A DNA stretch of 64,000 bases from contig JAYKAV010002596.1 in the NCBI GenBank assembly GCA_035582835.1, positions 454,962 through 518,961 on the forward strand, read 5' to 3'. Source of the DNA: Phoebastria nigripes. Its lineage: Eukaryota; Chordata; Aves; Procellariiformes; Diomedeidae. Position numbers and translations under genes: made by a program. The notes below the pieces were generated by a model. That model worked only from the letters and a program-made list of their open reading frames with translations. It had not been told where the DNA came from and searched no databases. This document shows, piece after piece, positions 1 to 11,766 of the stretch; within the stretch, counting starts at the first letter, position 1; the number at the start of each line of letters is the position of its first letter.

Positions 1-3000
1 GAGTATAAAATAATGAACCATAGATAAGAACATTTTATGGGTAAATAAAAGAAAGAAAAGTACCAGCTGCCTTGTTGCATGACTTGAGCAAGTCAGATTA
101 GATTGTGAGTCTTTGTTACCAAATATATCAATTCAGTGTCCTTCTAGATGCAAATTACTTTGTTCTTATTTCTGTACAGTCATACTTGCATTACACAGTA
201 GCATAAAACACTTAAGAAAATCCATGTTAAATTTGAAGAATATGGTGATATGGACATGTCTTCTGAGCTGAGTCAATAAATACACAAACACACATACTTA
301 CACGTATGTATAATACATCATTATTATTTCTAAGTTCACACTAGTAACTTCTATTTGGGAGTAAACTGTCCTCTGTTATGTATTTGCTAACAGACAGACA
401 TCAATACGAAGTAGAGGACATCTTTAAAGTTTACTCTGGCTTTCCTCACAGTATCTTGTTTATAGGTCTGTATCATTATTTAGATGCTTGTGTTAAAAAG
501 CATATGCATTAATTATTGCACTGAAAGGAATGAAATAACAGTGGGGTTTAGCTAGTCTAAGAAGATGAATTAGGTCTATTCTGTAGACTGTAGTTTTGAT
601 ATCTGGCTATTGAACACAATGCTTACCCTGCATCTCTGAAATGTTTATTGCTACTAAACACTTGTCAGTCTACTCAATCTTTACAAAATTTTTAAGTACA
701 ATAATATTTAGCTCAGACATTTAAATTGTAATGAGTCAAAAATGGAGGGATGTGGACAATGAAGATATTAATAGTTTTATGACATAACTTGAGAAATAAC
801 GGAGATATTATTTCTAATTAATTTATTCCAGCCATGTCATTAGTGCTTTTATAGTTGCAATTCTTCCTGAATTTCCTTTATAGACTATTTCTTTGGGTTT
901 TTATATCTTGGCTATTCATCGTTTCTTCTGGCTAAAATTTAATATGCAAGTAACTATATACAAGGTGTCTATGCAGATGTAACTTTACAGAGCTTCTTAT
1001 AAAGCTTTATGTATAATTTCTGTTTATAAGGACTTGGCAGTTAATTTAGAATACCTTTCATATGGTTTTCAATGCTCCTCTGTCATTTCTTTGTTAAGAA
1101 AAAGGCAGTAGGTGGGCCATGCATTCAATAATGCAAGAAATTGTTTCGTTTCTTCTTTTATTAAAAAAAAAAAAAAATTAAGCTGTTGAAAAATGTGATA
1201 TAAATATAGTGAAGAGGAATTGTAACTAGCAACTCTAAGGCATCCTTCTTTTACAGAATCTTTAGCTATTTTCTGACAATTTTGACAAAGAACCTTTCAA
1301 GTTCTTCTGCAAGAATAAGCATGATTGGTATGTTTTATAGTTGATTTGTATTGGTAGTATATTCTCTTAAATATTTGAAAAAACTGTGGGAATCTGCTTC
1401 TCAAAGAGACTGAACATCAGGAGTTAATTAAACTCAGTAGATTCTTAAACTGCTTACAATAAACTAATATCACAAAGATAACATAGAAGATAAAAATGCT
1501 ATTCAAGTGTTTTGAGGCACAGATTACCTCTGTCAATTGGAAATGTTTAGTCATTAAGTCAAATAAAAAGCAGTAGCTACATACCAAAGAATATGAACTA
1601 CATAATTTCAATGTTGCACTAATAAAGTCCACAAATTTGTAAAACAGAATGAATGTTCTATCAGCAGTGTTCAGAATAACTCATATAATATTTAAAATGA
1701 GAAATATTGAAGTTAATTCTTTTTTTGATTGATTCTTTTCCTCTGATGTTCAATATTTTTTAGTAGTTAGCACCTACAAATTGACTTCATTTGTATTTTC
1801 CAAAACAGGGTGTAAATTGTTAGTATATTTTGAAGAAAAAATATTATCTTGGATAAATGAAACAGTCTGGATTCTTTATTATGTATTTTAAATCTAATTT
1901 TTCAGTGAGAAAGGTTATTTTAAGACTTGTTTCTTCAAAATTTATACACATAAATCTGGTTCAGCATGAACAGAAACAGATAAAACTTCTAAAGTGAGAA
2001 CAACTAAGTGCAGACAGAAAAAAAACCCAAACACTAAAATATTACTTAATGTTTCAAGTCCCAAATACAGCCACTTTCAAGAACCCTGTCCTTAGTTCTA
2101 GTGTATGTAACAGTGCTTATTCCAACTCCACAAAATTTAAAAAAAATTCCAAGTAAGAAGTCTATCAGAAGCAAAGTACAGCTTTACTTTTTTGTAATTG
2201 TCTGACAAGACACAAAGATTCATCAACCATACTCATAACATCTGAAGAGCACTACCACTACTTGTGTTGTTCAGTTAAACAATCAAAACCAGCACAAGGC
2301 TATTTTTGCTGCCTTGGATGAGTAAAAAATTAGTGCCTGTAAGAAGGGGTCCTGAAAATACTGTGCAGGGAGTCCATCCTGAACTTCTGTTGCAGCTACC
2401 ACCAGCAAAGCTACAATGATGGTCCACATTTCAGCTGTACTATATATAGTAGCAAGAACTACCATGGGCTGCAGCTTGTCCCTAATATAGCAGATTGTGA
2501 AGTGGTGTGGCTGAGACACGGTTTGAGACATGGGCTGCTCCTTGGAGGTTGGAGACCTGTTCATCTCTGTGCTGTTGTGTCCCCGGTGCCGCTTGTGTCC
2601 TCAGTGGCATGACAGTTACGCCTATTGGCCTAAGTACTTTCAGGATCACAGCTCTCAAACTATACACCGTATGCAAAGTATATACAGTAAATGCCAAATT
2701 CTGGTACAAATGACTTAGAATTAATAAAATCTCCAAAAGATTGAAAGAGAGAGGAAAAGCGGTGTGATTTAGGGAGAGAACAGACAAATGAGCTAATTTA
2801 TCTTCTGGTAAACTGGTGTAATCCCAGAGAAAATCTTTTAACAGATTTGAATTGTTTCTGCTTTTATATTTTTTTGCATAATCTGGCAAGTAATCTTCAA
2901 TATGTTCAGGATTACTAAAAAATAATACTAGGCTTACTGATTAGGTACCCATCTGGATTAAAGATAGCTGCACTAAATGTTAATCTCTTCTGTTTCCCAT

Positions 3001-4173
3001 GTTAAATGTTTTACATTAAATAATTAATTTCTATATGTACACTCTCTTTGAAATGTTGTATTTCTATTATTAGTGTTGTTATTGATAGATACAAAACATT
3101 CCTTTTGGAGGTCACCACCTCAGAAATCTTAAACTGACTACCTGCAATTTAGAGAGTTTATAAGGAATATAACTTTATTTTTCTCATTTGCTAGACTTCA
3201 TCAAATTTTTTCAGACTATTTCAATTTTAGCAAAGAGTAAATTAGAAGAATAGTTTCCTAGAAACAGCTCTAAATTACAAAATCTGATATTAACATTACA
3301 TATATATGTATAATCTGATATAAATAAATAAATAAATAAATATGGAGTTTTTTTGTATGTTTATTAATAAGTTCTCCTCTAGTAATACTCTTTTATTAAT
3401 TCTGTTCTATATCATTTAGTATTACTTTTCTAGTAATACACAAATTTTGTTTATTTTAGTCTTTCCAAGTTATTATGAGGTGAAAAAATTAGATTCTAAA
3501 CTGATAGTTTCTTGGATATTATGACTGAGATTGCCCCATTAGAGTAGAACAAATAGGGCCAATGGACCTCTTGAGATTCACCTTGTAGAGTACTTCTATA
3601 AACATTTTCCTTGGGAATCCAGTTAATCAGCCATAAATTCTACCAGCTTAAAATGAAGTGTGAGTATGAAGACATCCTGTGCTCTGTGTGTAATGCAGGT
3701 AGTTGATGTGTCTTGCAGTCTAAGGATATTTTTGTGTTATGTTCTGGTTCTTTTTGTTCTTTCTTTCTCATCTTTTCTCCTGGAAAAAAAAAGAAAATAA
3801 ATAAATTTCATCTTTTTTTTTTTATTGAATTTTTCTGCTACCCGCCTCCTGTCCAATGTGGAGAACTCTGAACCAAGCATTCTTGATATAAACCTTAAAG
3901 ACTGACTTTCTTATGTTTATCTGACTTACATTTTCTCTTTCACAGCAACGATTTACCTATTAATTTCTGATGTGTAAACCTTTTGTACTTTATGTGGAAG
4001 TGGAGGACAATGGAGGATAGTAAGAATCAAAAACATAAGCCTGGACCCAGATATCTGCAAAACTATGATGTGGAATTATTATTGACTGTGAAATGTTAGA
4101 CTAATCAGCAAAACCTGTTTTGCATTTATCTTTATGTTGCAGCTCTCTAAATAAAGGGGACTTCAATATATAA
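1..4173. other. AT-rich non-coding stretch, no gene recognised
   Basis: The stretch is AT-rich with short A and T runs and stops in all frames. The longest frames lie at 2482-2889 (135 codons) and 2283-2564 (93 codons) on the minus strand. They overlap in different frames and match no family I know. The 93-codon frame has hydrophobic patches but no signal peptide or domain I can name. The only repeat worth listing is a tetranucleotide tract at 3321-3342. Intergenic or intronic DNA is the simplest reading. Confidence 0.7.
3321..3342. repeat. (TAAA)n microsatellite
   Basis: Five perfect TAAA units plus a partial unit lie in AT-rich DNA, directly after a TATATATGTATAAT-like stretch. It is too short to be informative beyond being a possible length polymorphism. 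Confidence 0.9.
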
Positions 4174-4501
4174 AGCAGGATATAAGAAAGACAGAGAGAG
4201 ACTTTTTACCGAGGCCTCTAGTGACAGGATAAGGGACAATGGGTTTAAACTGAAAGCAGGTAGATTTAAACTGGACGTAAGGAAGAGGTTTTTTATGGTG
4301 AGAGTGGTGATTCACTGGACCAGATTGCCCAGAGAAGTTGTGGATGCCCCATCATTGGAAGTGTTCAAGGTCAGGTTGGACAGAGCTTTGAGCAACCTGA
4401 TCTAGTTGAAGATGTCCCTGCCCACAGCAGGGAGGGTTGGACTAGCTGACCTTTAAAGGTCCCTTCCAACCCAAACCATTCTATGATTCTATGTTTCTAT
4501 T
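4174..4501 (+). mobile_element. CR1 non-LTR retrotransposon, 5'-truncated 3' end
   Basis: The segment carries the end of the CR1 coding region, a short 3' UTR with the typical 'ggttggactagctgacc' and 'aaaggtcccttccaac' blocks, and a terminal ATTCTATG-type tail (about 4482-4501). This arrangement is diagnostic of avian CR1, where most copies are severely 5'-truncated by incomplete reverse transcription. The C-terminal coding sequence and 3' UTR closely resemble the copy at 51795-52731, so the two are probably one subfamily. I do not name the subfamily. The left edge is set where CR1 similarity fades and is accurate to about 10 bases. Confidence 0.93.
4175..4405 (+). pseudogene. CR1 ORF2 C-terminal fragment
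   Basis: One open frame of about 76 codons ends at a TAG at 4403-4405. It reads as the extreme C-terminus of the CR1 reverse-transcriptase polyprotein, including the segment [19 protein letters not shown]. There is no start codon of its own and no catalytic domain. It is a passenger of the truncated element and is not expected to be expressed. The frame has no internal stop, which suggests moderate rather than great age. The same C-terminal ending, DRALSNLI, is seen in the CR1 at 51903. Confidence 0.9.
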
Positions 4502-7500
4502 AAGAAGTGCAAGTTACAGGCATGTTTTACCACTATTTTATTTACTACTATTTATTACAGCCACCTTTATACAAATGGCATCTTCTTCCATCTTCCTGCT
4601 GGTACAAAGTCACCATGTAAAAAAAATCACATAGTCTTTGGCACAGACTAAGTGAGAATGACTCTCCAATCTCAGGCAAGGTGAGAATAGGGGACACACC
4701 TGGGAAATGAGGGATCTGGGCTCCATTTCTGTTCCAGCAGGTATTTACATATTTTTCTCAAATATGGGGGCATTCAATGGGAAAGAAGAGGCTCTTTCCC
4801 CCATACCAAAATCCCTCCAGTTTCACGGACTAATTCTCTGGGAGGAATTAATGACTTTCAAAGCTACTGATGCCAAACCTGTACTGCCTACGTTGAGATT
4901 CTAAGTAGGAAAGCAGTATTATTACTAGCTGTATGAGGCAAGTTCTGACAAACATCTTTCTAATCGACACTATTGGGCAAATACAGGTCAAATTCAGGAA
5001 TAGGTTTGGAATAATGGAATGTTACCCCAACCTCCTCAGCAAACCTACTAGTCACCAGTTTTTCCATTCTCTTACAATGGCACCGATCTTGCCTGTAACA
5101 CGATATCCACCTCATTTTATTCAGCTTTGTAGATTCCATTTTGAAAAATAATGGGACTTCCCTAAATAAGAGGTCTTTCTCATTGAATCTATAAAATACT
5201 GGGAAAATCTCCCACCATAGAAAACAAAAGTGGCAACAGAGTGAATTCATAAGGCACTCCATTGCATAACTCTCATATAAACTCAAGTTTTCCTTACACA
5301 AAGGAATTAATTTTTTATCTTTATAGTAATACCAAAACTGATCAAAAGCCATGAAGATAAAGGGTGTTTATTTCACTTTAATCAAAGCATAATCAAAGGC
5401 TATATCACATATAAATATGGCATAAACCAAATTGCCTTTATTGAGGATATTCAAATGACACTGTCATGTTTTACTGCTCACAAATAGCCTTTTTTTATAC
5501 GTGGTACATGTATCAGCGGCCGTATTCAACCAATGTTGCTGCTTTTATTGTCAAAGTCCATGTAAAGATGGACTGGTAAAAAGGCAATAAATGATTGGCA
5601 TGTGCTCTTAGTTTTGGTTATGGATCAGTTTCTGTCATAATTCAGTGCAGATGTACTGAATGTCACTGGATGTCAGAAATGTCAAGACCCTTAAAACCAA
5701 AGCCAAAATCCAAGATGTAAATTGTGACATCAAGGTTCATAGCATTGGCCTCTGAAGGGTCTGTTTGATCTTCCAGAACATAAACCTTGGCTTCAGTTTT
5801 CGTTAAAGTACGTAGTGTTTTTATGGGTTTTATGCTCTAAAAAAAAAAGTATTTAAAAAGGGAGGAAAAGGAAATTCCACAGTAAAAACTGTAATTGAGA
5901 GTAGAATGACAGCATGAGGATCCAGATCATGAATTTACTCTTCATCTTAAAATATATACAAGGCATCTGTACCCTAATCTCACTTTACATAAATGTTCCC
6001 AATGGATAAACACCTTTATGAGTGAAGCCTCATCCTCAAAAAACTTTATATTATGATACAACTTATCAGAATGACATTAGCTGACCACTCATCATTTCTC
6101 TTAAATGAAGCAATTAATTTCTTCTCATGAAGTCCACTCAGTGCTGAGGATAATAAAGGATGATATTCCTCTTAACATTTCATTTTATGTTTGAAATCAA
6201 ATCCTTTGTACTGTGTTTAATGGAAAAATCCACAATGTTAATGTGATAGTCCTTTACAAATTTTTTGCTAAATATAATGTTTTTACTTATTTATTTTCTC
6301 CTTTGCAATACATGAAATTTTGCTGCATTTTTTCAGTCTTTTTTATTTCATCTGTCTGAATCTTTAAATAAATTTCCCTATTTATTTTCAGTGCTAACTT
6401 TGGTTCTTTTTCTCTTTTATTATTACAGTCATATTATGACACTAATAAAACAAAAGAAAAAAAGGTGAAGTCATATTAGTAGATGAATTAGTTCTCACTT
6501 ATCATTACACTGTTTACAGGGAATGTATAACATCCACAATATCAGCAGTAAATCAAGAATTGTTGCATTATTTCTCCAGAAATAATATAAGAAATGTATT
6601 GGAGAATGGATTTCTGACATATATTTTTAATACAGTTTGGTGATTAGCTTTCCCCCACTTCAAATATTTTCCTTCTCCATTAACAAAGTGAAATCATATC
6701 AAAAGTTCAATATTTGTAAAAGTTTATTTCTGTAATTATTATTATTTTAAAGACATACACTGAGGATGCATGGGGAGCAAAAATGCAGGCAAAAATGTGT
6801 AATGATTTGATCAGCAGGGTAGTACTAATGGTCACTGACAAATATACTCTGGTTTTTTTTCACCTGATCTGCAAAAGGTAGTCATCTAACCAATGTTCTA
6901 ATTTTAGATACTGCTTTTGTAAAAGCCATGAAGGTGTATGGATAAAAGTGAGACAGAGTTTGTAGAAGATGTATTTTATATAAATAATATAGATTGTGGG
7001 GGGAAGGGGGGAGAAAAAAAAACGTTGAGGAAACAAACTTTTCCTATTCTCTGAAGTCCAGAAGAAGAAACGTCAAGCCAAAAATCACTGTAAGTTTAAC
7101 TTAATTATGTTACTGAATTAGATAACGTAAAGAAAAAGGTGACTGGCACTTGCAACGTAAAGGGGGATGTTAGGAAGGGAAGAAAGGGATAAATTTTCTG
7201 TATCTTTATCAGGTTATGGAGAATTTTTCAAAGCAACAAATAATAGCTTTATGTCAATTAACACCTACTTTCAGTTGAAGTATGACTTATGTTTTGGAAA
7301 AGTATAACAAGGAGGGCCTGCCTGGCAGCTTCTAAGCAACTAAGCCAGTTGATTTCAGGGGAAGTATGCCAAATAACATCACACATTACTTTGTCTCGTA
7401 ACTGACAGATGCTGACAGTTCATAGTTTTTGTCCAATTCATATTAAAATTAATGAGACTATTTCTATTGACTTTACAGAGTTGTGGATCTGACCAATGTC

Positions 7501-9082
7501 TCTGGTTAAAATGAATAGAGCAATTTCTATTCCTGCCATTAGTATTTACAAATAGAGAAGAGCTCTGTCCTTACTCAACATATTTAAACAAATTTTTAGA
7601 AATTATTTCATAAAATGATTTCCACAAATTCTTTTAAATTAAACTGATAATGCAATGTAAATTATCAGAAAGGTCAGGGACCATGAAGACACCCAACACC
7701 ACACAATGGTGAACATTAAATTTGTCAGCATGCTGTTACAATACCTTGTTGCTATCAGTTCACTGTTCCCTTTCTCTTGCCTTTTTTCAGTAATGATGAT
7801 CATGATGGTGACAATTATACATAACAGAAGTCTTAGTTACAGATAATGACAGTGAAGCCCGCTGATTTTTTTTCTTTTCCATTTTGTATTTTCATGTGAA
7901 ACTATTATTTCTCATCAGATTTTTTCTTTATCCTGTCACTGTTCTGTGCTGTCTGAGCTGCAGACAGGACTCCAGCATAGCTGTTCCTAATGTGCCCTTC
8001 CTCCTCTCTTAAATTTGTCACCTAAGCTGATGATTTACAGTACGACAAATTGGTCTATCTCCCTCTCCACCCCTGTTGCAAAAACTCAAGTGCTACTTCT
8101 GCCAGGCGTAGTATCATGCCTGCTAGGCACTGCCAAGCCCCTCAGTGCCTTGATCTGTAGTGACTCCCCACAGTTCCTCATGTGTTCAGTGCGAGAGAAT
8201 ATTTTCTACAAAAAAGATTTATAATGTACATCATTTGATTAAATAAAGGACCCACATAAGGGCTAAGGGTCTCACGTGAGTGAGGAACATGCTTGTACTG
8301 ACGCACTGCAGAGAAAACATTTGGTATGAATGCACAGCACAACCTTTACACCTGCATTGGTCAACTATGAAAGATTCCTTATCTCTGAACTGAACATATA
8401 TGCTTTATTCTGGGTTATAACAAAGGGCTCGATACCAGAGAGAGACTTGTTAGGCAGTCTTAATTAATGATCTTAAATAAGATCAGAATTTCGGTTAATA
8501 AAGACGTCATCTAAACACTCCAGAATTCCAGAAACCTAGCAAAAAGATGGAAACAAATATTTCCAATATAAGAAGTTAAAACATTTTTCAAAAGTTTTTT
8601 TTTTTAAATGTTCTTCATGTCAGCACAAATCTGAGACTTTTACAATCATAGGTTTAATGTTTTATGCCTCATGCAAAATACGATGCTTTTAGCAAGTCTG
8701 TGCCCTCTAGCATCATACTTTGGTTGCTAGCTTAGTACAGATTCAAAAGTATTAGTAACAGTTAATGCATCACCAACTCTCTGTGTCTGTAGTAGTAGCA
8801 GAAACAACAGTGGTTTTAATCCTTACAATGTCATTGAAAAATAATTGTTTTCAGAGGTTTTTTTGTAGCAAAGTCCTCCAACAATCCTGCTCACACATCT
8901 ATAGTCATAAGCAAAATTCAATCCTTAGCAACATCCTTAACATTTTGTATCAGGTTGCACCACAAAAACTGTAGCATGGAATGCTTTTTCAATGAAAATA
9001 AGCCCATAAGAGAAAAAAAAAAAAAAATCTATTTTTATTTATCTACCTCTGCTTTATTACTTAAAGGAAACAGTAAAAACAA
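4502..9082. other. AT-rich non-coding stretch, no gene recognised
   Basis: The stretch is AT-rich and I see no RNA gene or mobile element in it. The longest frame is 130 codons on the minus strand (4960-5352), rich in aromatic residues and matching nothing I recognise. A plus-strand frame of 72 codons overlaps it. A short G-rich spot 'gggggaagggggga' near 6998-7012 and scattered A/T homopolymers are the only local features. Confidence 0.65.
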
Positions 9083-9250
9083 ACACTGGAGCAGGTTGCC
9101 CAGAGTGGTTGTGGAGTCTCCATCCTTGGAGATATTCAAAACCCAACAACACAGCCCTGAACAACCCACCTTAGCTGATCATACTTCCTCTGAGCATGGG
9201 AATGGACTAGACAATCTCTAGAGCTGTCTTCCCACCTCGACGATTTTGTT
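9083..9250 (+). mobile_element. CR1 fragment, short and decayed 3' end
   Basis: The segment retains the CR1 C-terminal coding signature ([17 protein letters not shown]) followed by a degenerate 3' UTR with 'ggactagacaatctctagag' and a worn tail 'cgattttgttaag'. The sequence after the conserved core differs from the CR1 copies at 4174 and 51795, so it is a different, probably older subfamily. The coding remnant stays open to a TAG at about 9219-9221. Tail decay and short length indicate an old insertion. Confidence 0.85.
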
Positions 9251-10143
9251 AAGAGTGTATGACTGGTAATTCATTTGTTAAGCAAGCCAGTAAAGTGGTA
9301 TGAAATATGTTTTTGCCAGATCATCAATGCAATGTTTGAGATAATGCGACCTTTGTGTACCCTTTCCCCCCCTTCTTGTTTGCTCTTGGTATTTCTGTAT
9401 GAAATAACAGCCATATGCTTGCATCCTACCACATTTTCCTTGATCACCTTTATATTCCTTTACTTCTTTCTCTGTTTTAGGTTACTAACTTTTAAGACTG
9501 TGTCTATTACTTTTATGAGCATCATACTACTTAAATATGTGCTATATTTTACAGGTGGAGAAGAGAGACAGAGAATTAATTTCTCTCTTTTTTGGTTCAG
9601 ACTGTTAACGCCAGGGAAAGGACACAAGGTCCTGACCAGAGGAGGCATCACCTATGAGAGCAATGCTGTGTTTGTGAAATTTGCTGGGTATCTGTGAAGC
9701 GGTCCTATGGAAAGCAGACGGGGGAACCACACTGTATGTACTGCTCGTGGTGCTTAGNGAGACTGTCCATCAGGAGTGCAATGGCCATAACCTATGTATC
9801 TGAAAGATGCCTATGTCGATTTAACCCACATTTAGGGCTTGCTCAGACTCTAAACAGTCTGGAATTATAAACAGAAGAAAAAAGTAGAAAAGTACAAATA
9901 CAAAAATTATATTACTTTGCAGTATGTTTATGAAAGGATGTCAGGGTCATAAATAGGCTTCAGGAAACTGCTAGAAAAGTAATTCAAGTTCCAGGGTTCC
10001 AGGAACCCTGCTAATATTTTATCTGAAAGAGGTTTATGCAGTAACTTGATCATAATCTGTAGTTGCTTATAACAGAAAAGAAGATAGCTTAGCTGACTAC
10101 AACATAGCAAAAGCTGCTATCAAAAATCTGAAGCCAGAGGAAT
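9251..10143. other. non-coding stretch with one 140-codon frame
   Basis: A plus-strand frame at 9275-9697 (140 codons) is the longest open frame outside mobile elements. It is very hydrophobic in its first two thirds, as expected from T-rich DNA, and matches no family I can name. There is no splice or promoter context. An N lies at 9758. I see no other feature. Confidence 0.55.
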
Positions 10144-10600
10144 TTAGACTACAGATAAGGTAAACAGTTTTAGCAGTGGAATGCCAGGGAGCAGTGAGGG
10201 CCAACTACTCCCAAAGGGATGGGAATCCAGGAGCCAAGGCTGACCCTGCACAGAGTGTGCCCTTGCTGATGGGGAACAGTCCTGCAAGGACTGAACACAG
10301 GGGCAGAGCTGAGGACAGGTGATAGGGTCCATCGACATGACAAGCAATGAACCAGGTCCAGAGTCCCTCCAAGACCTCACCTGAGAGCAAAAGAGAAGGG
10401 ATCAGGGACAGATGGAGGCAAGCCAAATCATAGGGATGAGGGGTATATCCAGGGGACAGGGACAGGGCTGCAGGCCAGCATTTCTACAGCATTGCTGGGG
10501 CAGGGACTGGTGGCCCTGGAGCTGAGATCAAATGGGGTCCTAGATCCATGTGCAGGGGTGCGTGAGGGTCCCAGGTGAGGTTGTTAATGCCCTGAGGGCT
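10144..10600. repeat. GC-richer patch, possible dispersed repeat
   Basis: The patch is visibly richer in G and C than its surroundings, with repeated 'ggggacagggacaggg'-like motifs and many CCAGG/CCTGG words but few CpG dinucleotides, so it is not a CpG island. Its right half (about 10495-10585) aligns by eye with 57890-58020: both have a 'ggggcagggactgg'-like word, then 'gctgagatcaaatggggtcc' against 'gctgaaatggggtcc', then a 'gatccatgtgcagg'-like stretch. Frames of 73-78 codons on the minus strand are by-products of the composition. An unnamed old repeat is my best reading; shared composition alone is the alternative. Confidence 0.45.
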
Positions 10601-11740
10601 ATGACTAGATGTTATGAATTCTCCACCACTTCAAGATCTTTCAAGTGATATTGGTATTGTAACTCAGCCAGGATGTGTCATGTACTGTTTTTTCAAACAC
10701 ATTGAGCATGATTCCCTTGCTGACGCAGCTTTCTAGGTGCTTACAATTCTGCTTCACTGGCATTAATATATATAATTAGACTAACACTTATAGCATTAAA
10801 TATACTGTAAATGGATATCTTTGCATCACTTTCAGATGAGAATTAGACTAATTTTTAGTGCAATAGTATGCGATCGATTCAGTTTAGAAATGCTAGTGTC
10901 TTTTGTTTCCTGTCTTATTGATCATGCATTAGATAAATTCAAAAGCTTTTGCTGAGATGCAAAGATGAAACCTTTGCACTGGAAAAACAATTTTCTCAGC
11001 CAAGTGAAGTTCCTCGGTAATTCAGATGAGACAATACAGATGTTTCATATGTTTTCTTTGACTTTGAAAAAAATAAAAATAAAACCGATGCAGAACACCA
11101 TTCTGACAATATCAAAAGGCATAGGGCCATTGCAATCATGCTTAGTTTTGCCCTAGGGTTTCTTTTTCACAAACCTTTATTATGAAATTGCAACTTTATA
11201 ATTCTTATTTACAATTACTTGTTGCATAAAACAATCTATTAATGTCTACAATTTATAGTGATCCTTCATGTTCATCTTCTTTCTTTATTTTCTTTTTTTA
11301 ATGAGCTTAGGATAATTAGAAAGAGTGAGGATGGATGAGATATTCTTAGTCAATGCTTTTACTGACACCTTCTAATGCAAGCTCCAAATAGCTGTATTTT
11401 ATTTTAAGCAAAATTTAATCAAAATCCAGATCATACTTGGTTCACATTGCATATGAAATTAAATGCCTGTAATTCTCTATNCTTGAATTTCAAATATTCC
11501 TTCAATGTTTTTGGGGGGGGGAGGTTGTTAGGTATCCAAATGCATATTTTAGCTAATCAATGCTAATTTATGACCAACGCATATAGTAGATTTATGACTA
11601 AATATACAGTTAAGAAGTTATATTTAGGAATCTGTGTTTGAAAACTGAGCCTTGGAAATTCCTTCATACTGCATGTATGACATTAATTCTATTTGATGTT
11701 ACATTAACACTTCACAGGGATTAACGAGCACATAATATAG

Positions 11741-11766
11741 TGTGTGTGTGTATGTGTGTGTGTATG
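11741..11766. repeat. (TG)n microsatellite, interrupted
   Basis: TG dinucleotides are interrupted by TATG at two places. This is an ordinary imperfect microsatellite in AT-rich DNA and may be polymorphic. Confidence 0.9.

Noticed and set aside
2283..2889. Overlapping minus-strand frames of 93 and 135 codons as a possible gene or retrocopy
   Set aside because: They lie in different frames, match no family I know, and show no start context, splice sites or poly(A) tail. Chance frames are more likely.
4960..5352. 130-codon minus-strand frame
   Set aside because: Unrecognised and aromatic-rich as expected from AT-rich DNA, with no supporting signals.
9275..9697. 140-codon plus-strand frame, longest outside mobile elements
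   Set aside because: Hydrophobicity follows from T-rich sequence. No domain, promoter or conservation evidence is available.
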